Below, piece after piece: positions 8,782 through 15,785 of a DNA stretch of 34,678 bases. The stretch covers positions 1 through 34,678 of the forward strand of contig CAZOAR010000030.1 of NCBI GenBank assembly GCA_964577985.1. Reading direction: 5' to 3'. Within the stretch, counting starts at the first letter, position 1. Each line of letters starts with the position of its first letter. Made by a program: the position numbers and the translations under genes. Source of the stretch: CAZOAR01 sp964577985. Lineage in GTDB: Bacteria > Gemmatimonadota > CAZMKB01 > CAZNLH01. The notes under the pieces are model-generated. The model did no database searches and had not been told where the DNA came from. It saw nothing but the letters and a program-made list of their open reading frames with translations.

Positions 8782-9606
8782 TTACTCCTGAAGATGTTCG
8801 ATCAATCTCTTCATAAGCATCGTCAGGCTCGGTTCCGCCTCTCGAGCGGTCCTGATTATTTTCTCAATGTTGATCGGCTCGAGTGCGTCGGGAAGGCATC
8901 TGTCGGTTATGACAGAGACGGCGAAGACATCCAGCCCCGATTGCATCGCGGCTATGACTTCCGGTACGGTCGACATGCCCACGGCGTCCGCCCCGATTCC
9001 TCTCAGGAAACGATACTCAGCCCTCGTCTCAAGGTTGGGCCCGGCCACAGCTACATAGATCCCTTTCTTGACGGGTATTTTCTCCTCCAGGGCAACGTTC
9101 TCGGCAAGATCAATCATGCCGCGGCTGTAGGGTTCACTCATGTCGGGGAACCTCGGTCCCAGGGAAGGGTCGTTGATCCCTATGAGGGGGTTGTCTCCGA
9201 TAAGATTGATGTGATCCTCGATGATCATCAAGTCTCCGGCATCAAGGATGGGGTTCATCCCCCCCGCGGCGTTTGAGATCAATAGTTTCCTTACTCCAAG
9301 AGCTTTCATTACGCGCACAGGCAGCGTTATGTCGGCCATACTGTGCCCTTCATAGTAATGAAAACGTCCTCTCATGGCCACGACCTCTCGTTGCCCGAGC
9401 TGCCCGAAGAGCAGTTCACCAGAGTGAGTTTCAAGCGTGGACTCGGGAAAATGCGCAATGTCCCGGTACGGGACTGAAGTGCTGATATCTATCTCTCCAG
9501 CAAGGCCGCCCAGCCCGGTTCCCAGTATTATTCCGACCGAGGGTGCAGCGTCCGTCTTCGTCCTCAGGAAGGCGACTGTTTCTTCTATTTTCTCTCTAAA
9601 CGCCAA
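8782..9606 (-). CDS. Purine nucleoside phosphorylase (trimeric class)
   Basis: A 274-residue PNP/MTAP-family enzyme that splits purine nucleosides with phosphate to base and ribose-1-phosphate, for salvage. Visible blocks are the phosphate loop GTGLGG (residues 29-34), GRFHYYEGH (His83, His88), SNAAGGMNP, GPNLETRAEY (Glu197, matching the base-binding Glu201 of human PNP) and GADAVGMSTVPEV. The residue matching human Asn243 is Asp235 (ITDRCLPD), a difference that may shift base preference toward 6-amino purines. The start is TTG at 9606, supported by a GGAGAG site 6-7 bases upstream. It lies between divIVA and ileS in the minus-strand run, 69 bases after divIVA. Confidence 0.92.
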   Translation of the reverse strand: MAFREKIEETVAFLRTKTDAAPSVGIILGTGLGGLAGEIDISTSVPYRDIAHFPESTLETHSGELLFGQLGQREVVAMRGRFHYYEGHSMADITLPVRVMKALGVRKLLISNAAGGMNPILDAGDLMIIEDHINLIGDNPLIGINDPSLGPRFPDMSEPYSRGMIDLAENVALEEKIPVKKGIYVAVAGPNLETRAEYRFLRGIGADAVGMSTVPEVIAAMQSGLDVFAVSVITDRCLPDALEPINIEKIIRTAREAEPSLTMLMKRLIEHLQE

Positions 9607-9675
9607 TATTCTCTCCTTCAGAAGCTCCGTATCCCCCGGGATAGATGGTGCTGATCCACATAGCAGGCAGGAGAA

Positions 9676-10329
9676 TCAATCGCCTGAAGTCCGGGCGTCT
9701 TCCGCTTCCGATTCCTGCCTCTCATCTTCATCCACAGAAAAAGTGGGACGGAATGTGTCGATTTTCGGCGCTGTCATCTCTGCGCCGGCATCAATGTTCT
9801 CTCCCGGATTCTCCCCACAATCCACGAAGGAATCTCCTGGCAGGGCCGACCGCCTTCTATCGTGACCGCCATCCAATACTGGTTCATCCTTCTCCCCTGC
9901 GAGCAGTTCTAGTTGTTCTTTAAGAAAGGACTTGAACTTATTAACATATACCGTTCTTGTCTTCTGCAATTGCGCGATCTCTTCTTCGAGTGCGACTTTT
10001 TGGTTTTGAGCCTTCTCGAGGACCCTCCTCGACTCCATCCTCGCACTTTCAAGGGTCAGATCCGCCTCTTTTTTCGCGTTTTCGAAATAACTGTCTGCGT
10101 TCTTCTGTGCCGAGATCAACGTTGCGTTGAGAGTCTTCTCCATGCTCCGGTAATCCCTGATCTTTTCGTCGAGCCCTCTTAATCTCTCCGTGAGGCTGTT
10201 GTTTTCTTTAATAAGGAGCTCAAACTCATCTGACACAAGTTCCAGAAAGACTCTGACTTCCTCGGGGTCGAACCCCCTTAAGGTACGGCCGAACTCCTGA
10301 TTTCGCAGATCAAGCGGTGTAATTTTCAA
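9676..10329 (-). CDS. divIVA: DivIVA-domain protein
   Basis: A 217-residue protein with the DivIVA N-terminal membrane-binding segment (KITPLDLRNQEF, then RTLRGFDPEEVRVFL), a long coiled coil to about residue 140, and an acidic, low-complexity tail. DivIVA family proteins sense negative membrane curvature and recruit division, polar-growth or chromosome-anchoring partners. The start is taken as TTG 10329, which gives the family's usual N-terminus and has a G-rich site 9 bases upstream; a TTG at 10359 would add ten unlikely Gly-rich residues. It overlaps the end of yggS by 20 bases. The yggS-divIVA-ileS order matches the ylm cluster of Gram-positives, but sepF and yggT are missing between them. 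Confidence 0.9.
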   Translation of the reverse strand: MKITPLDLRNQEFGRTLRGFDPEEVRVFLELVSDEFELLIKENNSLTERLRGLDEKIRDYRSMEKTLNATLISAQKNADSYFENAKKEADLTLESARMESRRVLEKAQNQKVALEEEIAQLQKTRTVYVNKFKSFLKEQLELLAGEKDEPVLDGGHDRRRSALPGDSFVDCGENPGENIDAGAEMTAPKIDTFRPTFSVDEDERQESEAEDARTSGD

Positions 10330-11089
10330 TGTTGCTATCCCCCCGCCCCCTCGCGCCAAATAAGGCAGTCCCGACCCGTATCATGTTGGACCCTTCCTCG
10401 ATAGCAATCTCGAAGTCGGCGGTCATGCCCATGGAGAGGAAGCGCATCTCAGAGTTGATCAGCTGCATGCCTTCTGCTTGTTTGAAAAGTTGGCGGAGCG
10501 TCCTGAACGATTTCCGTATCCTGGCCGTATCATCCGTAAAAGGGGCCATGGTCATGAGACCCCTGATTCTGATACCAGTCAACCTGTCTGCCCATTCAAG
10601 AAAACTCTCCACCTCTGACGGCAACACACCATACCGGGATTTGTCCGCAGTCGTGTTGACCTGCAGGAGGAGGTCCGAGACGGCGCCCTGTTCGACCGCT
10701 CTCCTCGAAATCTCCTCAGCAAGTGACATGGAGTGAAGAGAATGGATCATCGTGAAGAGCGATACAGCTGCCTTGACCTTGTTGCGCTGAAGATGACCAA
10801 TCATGTGCCAGGAGACGTTCTCATCCTGGAAGTACAAAGCCTTCCTTTTTGCCTCCTGAACCCTGTTCTCGCCGAATACTGAGACACCAAGATCAACAGC
10901 CTCTTCCATCTTTGAGATCTCGACAGTCTTGGTGACAGCGATAATTTCAACAGAGTCCCCCTCTCTGCCGCTCCTCTTAAGCGCCCGGTCCACACTTTCC
11001 CGGAGCTTCTGAAGGTTGCCCCCTAAGGATCCCAAAGAAGTCGCCTTTCCTGCCTGTCCCGCTTGTTGTGAGAGCCTTCTAATATACAT
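10310..11089 (-). CDS. yggS: YggS-family pyridoxal-phosphate homeostasis protein
   Basis: A 259-residue PLP-binding protein with the fold of the alanine-racemase N-terminal barrel. Lys54 in AVTKT is the expected PLP Schiff-base residue. The block FGENRVQEA, the MIGHLQRNK loop and the end motif LSMGMTADFEIAIEEGSNMIRVG-type segment are all family hallmarks. YggS/YlmE has no known catalytic reaction; it buffers PLP and influences amino-acid pools. The start ATG 11089 is preceded by AGGGTGA. This is the first gene of the minus-strand run down to rluD. No convincing promoter was found just upstream, and a terminator-like hairpin lies 29 bases before the start. Confidence 0.93.
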   Translation of the reverse strand: MYIRRLSQQAGQAGKATSLGSLGGNLQKLRESVDRALKRSGREGDSVEIIAVTKTVEISKMEEAVDLGVSVFGENRVQEAKRKALYFQDENVSWHMIGHLQRNKVKAAVSLFTMIHSLHSMSLAEEISRRAVEQGAVSDLLLQVNTTADKSRYGVLPSEVESFLEWADRLTGIRIRGLMTMAPFTDDTARIRKSFRTLRQLFKQAEGMQLINSEMRFLSMGMTADFEIAIEEGSNMIRVGTALFGARGRGDSNIENYTA

Positions 11090-11117
11090 TTCACCCTGCC
11101 AAAATCAAGGTCAAAAT

Positions 11118-11142
11118 AACCGGAGGTTCCCCGGTTTTTCTT
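11118..11142. terminator. Terminator-like inverted repeat upstream of yggS
   Basis: AACCGG (11118-11123) pairs with CCGGTT (11131-11136) across a seven-base loop. On the + strand the stem is followed by TTTCTT after the paired TT, a good intrinsic-terminator tail. On the - strand it is followed only by ATTTTG. No + strand gene lies upstream. It may instead end or attenuate - strand transcription entering yggS, where its tail is weaker. Confidence 0.4.
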
Positions 11143-11354
11143 ATGCATTGAGGCGTCAAGTGTCCCTCTCGCTCCAGGGACGTCTTTTTGACCCGTTCTA
11201 ACTCTCGGGGTCACTCGATCAGTGCCGGGTCCGGCTATTCTGGAAGCTCGAGGGGCAGGTTCTCTGTTATGCCTGAGCTGAGCGATTCTCTCAGTCGATC
11301 CTGGCGGATCTCTTCCCGACAGAATCACTCAAATCAGGTTATATAAAGACGCCG

Positions 11355-11390
11355 GCCCCGCCACCCTTCCGCTCCGAAAGGAGCCGGGGC
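11355..11390. other. Strong two-part hairpin with a GAAA tetraloop
   Basis: The outer stem GCCCCG (11355-11360) pairs with CGGGGC (11385-11390). The inner stem GCTCC (11371-11375) pairs with GGAGC (11380-11384) around a GAAA tetraloop on the + strand. The two stems abut on the 3' side and are separated by a ten-base bulge on the 5' side. It could be part of a structured RNA on the + strand, or a transcription stop for the small minus-strand ORF that ends 38 bases away; on that strand only TCTTTAT follows. Confidence 0.5.
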
Positions 11391-11427
11391 AGCAGGGTCC
11401 AGCCTCTAGCCGGGTCGGTTCAGATGG

Positions 11428-11664
11428 TCAGGTGGGGTAGACTTCGCCAACCCTGTGATGTGTATGGGATAGTGTTCCGGGAGATTTCCGTAAAAGAGGA
11501 ATCGTGTTGTCGCATGAAATAGCAAGGAGCAGAATCAGGCCAACGATGGCTGGATATACCAGGAAGATCAGAACTCTCCATAACAGGCATGTCTGAATGC
11601 CTGCCGTGGGCTGCGATGGGTCAGCGCCTCTCTTCTCGCGGTCCAACGGTTTACGACCTTTCAA
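11428..11664 (-). CDS. Doubtful small ORF with one hydrophobic segment
   Basis: A 78-codon frame starting at TTG. It has a charged N-terminus, a hydrophobic stretch at about residues 30-51 that could span a membrane, and an unremarkable polar tail. Nothing in it is recognised. There is no Shine-Dalgarno site before the TTG. In its favour, codon choice looks like that of its neighbours and a GC-rich hairpin follows the stop. Against it, the start is weak and the frame is short enough to arise by chance. Confidence 0.22.
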   Translation of the reverse strand: MKGRKPLDREKRGADPSQPTAGIQTCLLWRVLIFLVYPAIVGLILLLAISCDNTIPLLRKSPGTLSHTHHRVGEVYPT

Positions 11665-12003
11665 AGATTCTATTTCGCCCGGTTATCTCGGTGAGGCGAG
11701 GCCTAATGTGCCTTCATCGTAAGTCAATAAGGCTATGTCGCGGGCTTCTTGATTGACTTAACACTTTAGACCTCTGCACTCCCGAGAGGCTTAGCCCTGC
11801 CGGGCCCGAAGGCCACGCTTGGTCAAAACGGTCTGGCAGGACTTCGAAAAGTAATCCTGTACAATAATACATCAACGGTGGAAAGAATGATGCCGGTCAG
11901 AGTCTGATTTGAAAGTAGGATGATTGGCCATCGAGATGTAGGTATATGTCCTACAGCCGATGGATTGATTGGCCACAATAATAATTAAGCGGTATGTATC
12001 TAC
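11665..12003. other. Intergenic stretch downstream of the response regulator
   Basis: These 339 bases follow the stop of the response regulator gene on the minus strand. I see no ORF. They hold a hairpin at 11837-11859 (CAGG-ACTT ... AAGT-CCTG, with a UUCG loop when read on the minus strand) and the dyad between direct repeats described separately. No T-run follows either hairpin. A TTGACT on the minus strand near 11730 has no good -10 partner. Confidence 0.5.
11921..11975. repeat. Nested dyad between 10-base direct repeats
   Basis: TGATTGGCCA occurs at 11921-11930 and again at 11966-11975. Between and overlapping them is a nested inverted repeat: CCATCG (11928-11933) with CGATGG (11958-11963) outside, TGTAGG (11937-11942) with CCTACA (11950-11955) inside, and a seven-base AT-rich loop. 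The inner dyad resembles the half-site spacing bound by NarL/FixJ-type regulators (the GacA box is TGTAAG-N6-CTTACA), and a NarL-type regulator gene ends 28 bases away. It has no terminator tail. Confidence 0.55.
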
Positions 12004-12636
12004 TCAATCCACGAGCTGATTGTCGAGCGTGTAGCGCATCAACTCCGCGTTTGTCTCAAGGTTCATTTTCCTGAGGAGTCGAGTCCTGTAGGTGCTGACC
12101 GTCTTTATGCTGAGCGACAATTGGTCCGCTATCTGTCTTACCGTGACTCCCGCTCCGATAAGACAGAGTATCTGGTATTCGCGGTCAGAGAGTGTTTCGT
12201 GCGGGGCCTTTGCTGCGCCATTATTGAGTATCGAGGCCAGCCTCTCCGCCAGAGTGGAACTGATATACCTGGCACCAGTCGCTACCCTTCTGATGGCGGT
12301 GATAAGCTCTTCCGGCGCCTTATCCTTCGTAAGGTATCCAGCGGCGCCCGCCTTCAGAGAGCGAATTGCGTACTGTTCCTCCGGGTGCATGCTGAGGACC
12401 AGGACATTCAGTGCGGGTGCCACCGTTTTCAACTGTTTGATCACATCGAGTCCGCTCATTCCCGGCATCGAAATATCGAGGACTATTACATCAAAACTGT
12501 TTCTGTCTACTTCCTCGATAGCCTCCTGGCCATTACTCGCCTCGCTCAAGACCACTATGTCTTCCGTTTCGTCAAGAATCTGTTTGAGACCCTTTCGGAC
12601 GATAGTGTGATCATCGACAAGCAGTACGTTTGTCAT
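12004..12636 (-). CDS. NarL/FixJ-family response regulator
   Basis: A 210-residue two-domain regulator. The receiver domain (residues 1-120) has the acidic pair Asp8-Asp9, phospho-acceptor Asp54 (VIVLDISMPG) and the conserved Lys in the TKDKAPEE loop. The LuxR-type helix-turn-helix (about 145-205) has the LSDREYQIL and TVRQIADQLSLSIKTVSTYRTRLLRK segments. It would bind DNA as a dimer once phosphorylated by the kinase encoded just upstream. One base separates the kinase stop from this ATG, and the GGAGAAGGG site lies inside the kinase gene, so translation is coupled. Target genes are unknown; the dyad downstream at 11937-11955 is a candidate site. Confidence 0.95.
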   Translation of the reverse strand: MTNVLLVDDHTIVRKGLKQILDETEDIVVLSEASNGQEAIEEVDRNSFDVIVLDISMPGMSGLDVIKQLKTVAPALNVLVLSMHPEEQYAIRSLKAGAAGYLTKDKAPEELITAIRRVATGARYISSTLAERLASILNNGAAKAPHETLSDREYQILCLIGAGVTVRQIADQLSLSIKTVSTYRTRLLRKMNLETNAELMRYTLDNQLVD

Positions 12637-12637
12637 A

Positions 12638-14977
12638 TCAACCCTTCTCCATATGTCGCGGGACGGTAACTGTCACGACAGTCCCCCCTCCATCCTTCCC
12701 CTTGATTTTAACATCGCCTTTCCATGGTCTGACGTACTCTCTCATGCCAAGCAGGCCGAAAGCCTGCGGGTCGGACACGCTGTCTTCATTGATGCCTTTG
12801 CCGTCGTCCTGCACGGACAGGATATATTCGTCTCCTTCCTCGGCCAGTCTCACCTCGACAAGAGTGGCTTCGGCGTGGCGCGCCACATTTGTCAGCGCTT
12901 CCCGCAATACGCGAAAAATGGAAGTCGACAGGTCTCTCTCTATTTCTATGTTTTCGGGAACAATGTGGACCCCGCATTTGATGCCTGAACGACGTTCAAA
13001 ATCCCCCACCTGCCACTCCATTGCCGCGATAAGACTGAGGTCGTCGAGCAACCCGGGCCTCAATTCGGCGGAGATTCTTTTTACCGCCTGAAGGTTGGAC
13101 TCCACGAGGCTCATCATAGACTCTATCTTGTTTCTCAGGCCGCCGTCATCGGGGGTAAGCCTGTTGGAAAGCCAGGATATGTCCATCTTCAACGCAGTCA
13201 TCGTCTGTCCAACTTCATCGTGGATCTCGCGCGCAATTCGGGTCCTCTCTTCGTATCGAACAGACTGGAGGTGCGATGTGAGGTTCTGGAGCGCCTTCTC
13301 CGTGTTCTTCCTGTCCGTAATGTCGAGAACGGCACCAAAAGCGCCGACATATGATCCATCCCCATCAAACCTCGGCGACGCAGAAACCTGTATGAACTTG
13401 CGTACTCCCTCCCGCGTAGTGATGGGAAGTTCGTATCTGGAGCATTTACCGGCCTTCCTGTCTTCTGTCTGGCGGCGAATCGTCTCGACCGCGTCATCGT
13501 CCAGATACTCCTTTATATTTCTGCCGACGAGGCCCTCCTGGGGTTCGTCGAAGATACTTGCGTATGTCGGATTGCAAAAGACGATCGTATCTTCGTCATC
13601 CACAATCCCGATGCCTTCGTGTATCCCGTTGAACGTCTCTTCCAGCAGATTCTTCTGTCTATGCACATCGTTTTGAAGCACCCCTCGGTCTATTGCGGCT
13701 CCTATCGTGGCTGCCGCGGTCTTGAGCGCCTCCTCTTCAGCCACGGACCACATGCGTTCCTCGAAACACGCGTCGAAGCCAATAAAGCCCCACCAGTTGC
13801 CGCGAACGAAGACAGGCACAGCGATGATAGACTTGATAGCCTGCAGCTCGAGAACTTCGCGTTCGCTCTTCGGGAGATGCCTGACGTGGCCCTGAATCGT
13901 CCCATCTCCCTCCATTTCTCTGGCCCAGCGAGCGAACCCTCCCGCTTCGTAGGGGACTCCCTGCAGGTCGGGGTTGTCAATCTGGGGAGTGATACCTTCT
14001 CTCACCCATTCGTACCGCTGACTGGTCATCAGTTCTCCATCCTTGAGCTGATTCTCGAAAACATATACCCTGCATACTTCAGCAGCCATGCCGAGACGCC
14101 CCAGAACTTCCGGTATCTGTTCCTCCCAGCGGAACGTCTTCATCAGGAGCAAGGCAGAGAAGCTTACCGCCTCCAGGATCGCGTCCCGGCGACGGATACT
14201 TATCTCCGCCTCCTTTCGGGCAGTGATGTCTCGCCCCATGCCCTGGGCCCCCACCACGATATTGTTTTTTCTGATTGGTACCGTGCTTATCTCGAGCGGG
14301 ACAAGCGCTCCATCCCTGCGAGCGATGCATATTTCAAGCCCTTCAACACTCTCGCCCGACAGCACCCTCAGGAACGCCTCGGTTGCTCCCTCCGAGTCAG
14401 ATCGAGCTATGTACTGCTTCATATCAGAGCCTATAATCTCCTCCTGAGTGAATTGCAGGATTCTTTCCACCGATCTGGAACAATACGTTATTTTTCCATG
14501 GACATCACATTGGAATACTATGTCCCGCCCGATCTCGGCCATCATTCGGAACTTCTCTTCGCGCTCTCCAAGCACCTCGAGATCCTGTCTATTCTTCCGC
14601 CTGACAGCCTGTTCCGCCAGCGCTTCTTCGACCTTGGTCATGACGAGGTCCATATTGAGTGGTTTCATCAGATAGAGTTTGGCTCCGTCCTTGAGCGCGC
14701 TTGCGGCAGTTTCAATATAGGCATAAGCGGTAATGACGATCACTGCGATTTCGGGATGGAGTTCTCTCAGTCGGCTGATGAGTTCCCCACCTCTCATGTC
14801 GGCAAGCTTGATGTCCAGCAGAACAACATTGAAAGGAGTCTTGCTGGCTTTTGCCAGGGCCTCGCGGCCCGTTATCGCTGTGGCTGTTTCGTAAGATTTT
14901 ATTCTGAATAACAGAGTCAGACTGCGGCGAATTTCTTCGTTGCCGTCGACTATGAGGACACGATTCTTTCCACCCAT
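12638..14977 (-). CDS. Hybrid sensor histidine kinase (REC-PAS-GAF-PAS-HisKA_3-HATPase)
   Basis: A 779-residue, apparently soluble kinase with no membrane helix. In order: an N-terminal receiver domain (1-123, phospho-acceptor Asp55), a linker helix, PAS (about 138-260), GAF (about 275-435), a second PAS (about 445-560), HisKA_3 dimerisation domain with phospho-acceptor His586 in AREIHDEVGQ, and an ATPase domain with Asn697 (N box) and DDGKGI (724-729). HisKA_3 kinases pair with NarL-type regulators, which is what the next gene encodes. The receiver at the N-terminus means another kinase may feed into it. The PAS and GAF ligands are unknown. The start has GGAAGAAGAG directly upstream and a likely promoter at 15022-15048. 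Confidence 0.95.
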   Translation of the reverse strand: MGGKNRVLIVDGNEEIRRSLTLLFRIKSYETATAITGREALAKASKTPFNVVLLDIKLADMRGGELISRLRELHPEIAVIVITAYAYIETAASALKDGAKLYLMKPLNMDLVMTKVEEALAEQAVRRKNRQDLEVLGEREEKFRMMAEIGRDIVFQCDVHGKITYCSRSVERILQFTQEEIIGSDMKQYIARSDSEGATEAFLRVLSGESVEGLEICIARRDGALVPLEISTVPIRKNNIVVGAQGMGRDITARKEAEISIRRRDAILEAVSFSALLLMKTFRWEEQIPEVLGRLGMAAEVCRVYVFENQLKDGELMTSQRYEWVREGITPQIDNPDLQGVPYEAGGFARWAREMEGDGTIQGHVRHLPKSEREVLELQAIKSIIAVPVFVRGNWWGFIGFDACFEERMWSVAEEEALKTAAATIGAAIDRGVLQNDVHRQKNLLEETFNGIHEGIGIVDDEDTIVFCNPTYASIFDEPQEGLVGRNIKEYLDDDAVETIRRQTEDRKAGKCSRYELPITTREGVRKFIQVSASPRFDGDGSYVGAFGAVLDITDRKNTEKALQNLTSHLQSVRYEERTRIAREIHDEVGQTMTALKMDISWLSNRLTPDDGGLRNKIESMMSLVESNLQAVKRISAELRPGLLDDLSLIAAMEWQVGDFERRSGIKCGVHIVPENIEIERDLSTSIFRVLREALTNVARHAEATLVEVRLAEEGDEYILSVQDDGKGINEDSVSDPQAFGLLGMREYVRPWKGDVKIKGKDGGGTVVTVTVPRHMEKG

Positions 14978-15021
14978 CTCTTCTTCCGGATTATTGTTAT
15001 CGAACAGTGCTGAACCATCAG

Positions 15022-15048
15022 CTTATCATATATTTTTATGTTTGTCAA
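15022..15048 (-). promoter_or_regulatory. Likely sigma-70 promoter of the kinase/regulator operon
   Basis: Read on the minus strand, a perfect -35 TTGACA (15048-15043) is followed by a very AT-rich spacer and GATAAG (15027-15022) as the best -10, with 15 bases between. A 17-base spacing gives the poorer TAAGCT. The kinase start codon lies about 45 bases downstream. This would let the two-component operon be expressed separately from thiE, which ends at 15135. Confidence 0.5.
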
Positions 15049-15134
15049 GTGGAGCGTAGAATCCCGCCGTCACCTTCCTGCTGGACTCCCCGGGACGGGA
15101 TGTGGAACATAATGTGAAACATGTGGCCGGGAGG

Positions 15135-15785
15135 TCAAGCCAGGAGTGGTCTATTCCTGAAAGCTTCGATGCGATCCCGCAGCCGTCTTGTTTCACGCCC
15201 CGGATCAGAAGCGTCAAGAACCGCAGATATTAAAGCGACGCCGTCTGCACCCCTGGAGAGTACCTCCTCGATCCGTGAGAGAGTAATACCACCAATGGCG
15301 ACCGTCGGCAGCGTCGAGCCGGAGCAAATAGTCTCGAGAATGTCAAGTCCGACCACTCTGATGTCTTTCTTGGTGCTCGTCGGGTATATCGACCCGACAC
15401 TCAGGTAGTCGGCGCCTGAATCCGCCGCCCGCAAGGCTTCCTCGGGCGTGTGGACAGTTGCTCCAATGACAAGGCTTTCCCCGGCTCGCTTTCTTGCGGA
15501 GCTTATCGGCAGATCAGAACATCCAAGATGGATACCGCGGCTGCCGAACCGCAGCGCGAGGTCCAGATGATCATTGACCAGAAGAGGGACTCCCTTCTTT
15601 TCCGCCACGTCAATAACCAGAGGAAGAGCCATCTCGTGGGAAGCGGGCTCTTCATTTTTCGCCCTGTACTGGATAGCTGTCGCGCCGCCGCTGCAGATAG
15701 CGCTCACAAGTTCCCGGAGGTCTCTTCCGAGAACATGATCCGTGTCAAGGATCACGTATAGAGAAAGATCTAATCCTGTAGCCAT
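15135..15785 (-). CDS. thiE: Thiamine-phosphate synthase
   Basis: A 216-residue TIM-barrel enzyme that joins the pyrimidine and thiazole phosphates into thiamine phosphate. Family blocks are present: GGATAIQYRAK (residues 33-43), the VNDHLDLAL strand, GIHLGCSDLP, VGSIYPTSTK for the thiazole side and an AIGGI phosphate-binding turn. TenI-type paralogues share the fold, but the YPTSTK block favours genuine ThiE. It is the last gene of the ten-gene minus-strand run and overlaps the end of the preceding gene by 16 bases. No other thiamine gene is in the window, and I see no TPP riboswitch in the run. Confidence 0.93.
   Translation of the reverse strand: MATGLDLSLYVILDTDHVLGRDLRELVSAICSGGATAIQYRAKNEEPASHEMALPLVIDVAEKKGVPLLVNDHLDLALRFGSRGIHLGCSDLPISSARKRAGESLVIGATVHTPEEALRAADSGADYLSVGSIYPTSTKKDIRVVGLDILETICSGSTLPTVAIGGITLSRIEEVLSRGADGVALISAVLDASDPGRETRRLRDRIEAFRNRPLLA

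Larger units (their letters stand above)
11090..11427. other. Intergenic stretch upstream of yggS, rich in hairpins
   Basis: There is no convincing protein gene in these 338 bases. A 101-codon minus frame crosses it, but it is Arg/Pro/Gly-rich and runs into the yggS start. Besides the terminator-like repeat at 11118-11142 and the hairpin at 11355-11390, the minus strand can form GTCCCT/AGGGAC (about 11161-11180) and CTGAG/CTCAG (about 11276-11294). I looked for RNase P RNA, tmRNA, 6S, SRP RNA and common riboswitch cores and recognised none. Confidence 0.5.

Noticed and set aside
11023..11328. 101-codon - strand frame upstream of and overlapping yggS
   Set aside because: Low-complexity Arg/Pro/Gly composition, no ribosome site, and it covers hairpin DNA and the yggS start in another frame.
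11341..11470. Possible SRP RNA, tmRNA, RNase P RNA or riboswitch
   Set aside because: The hairpins are strong, but the conserved cores of these RNAs (for example the SRP GGAAGGAAGCAG-type loop or the tmRNA T arm) are absent on both strands.
13619..14911. 430-codon open frame on the + strand
   Set aside because: It lies wholly antisense to the sensor kinase, whose domains are unmistakable. The translation shows no motif, and codon bias of the real gene explains the absence of stops.
15104..15125. Near-repeat GTGGAACAT / GTGAAACAT after thiE
   Set aside because: Two short imperfect copies only; no array and no clear function.
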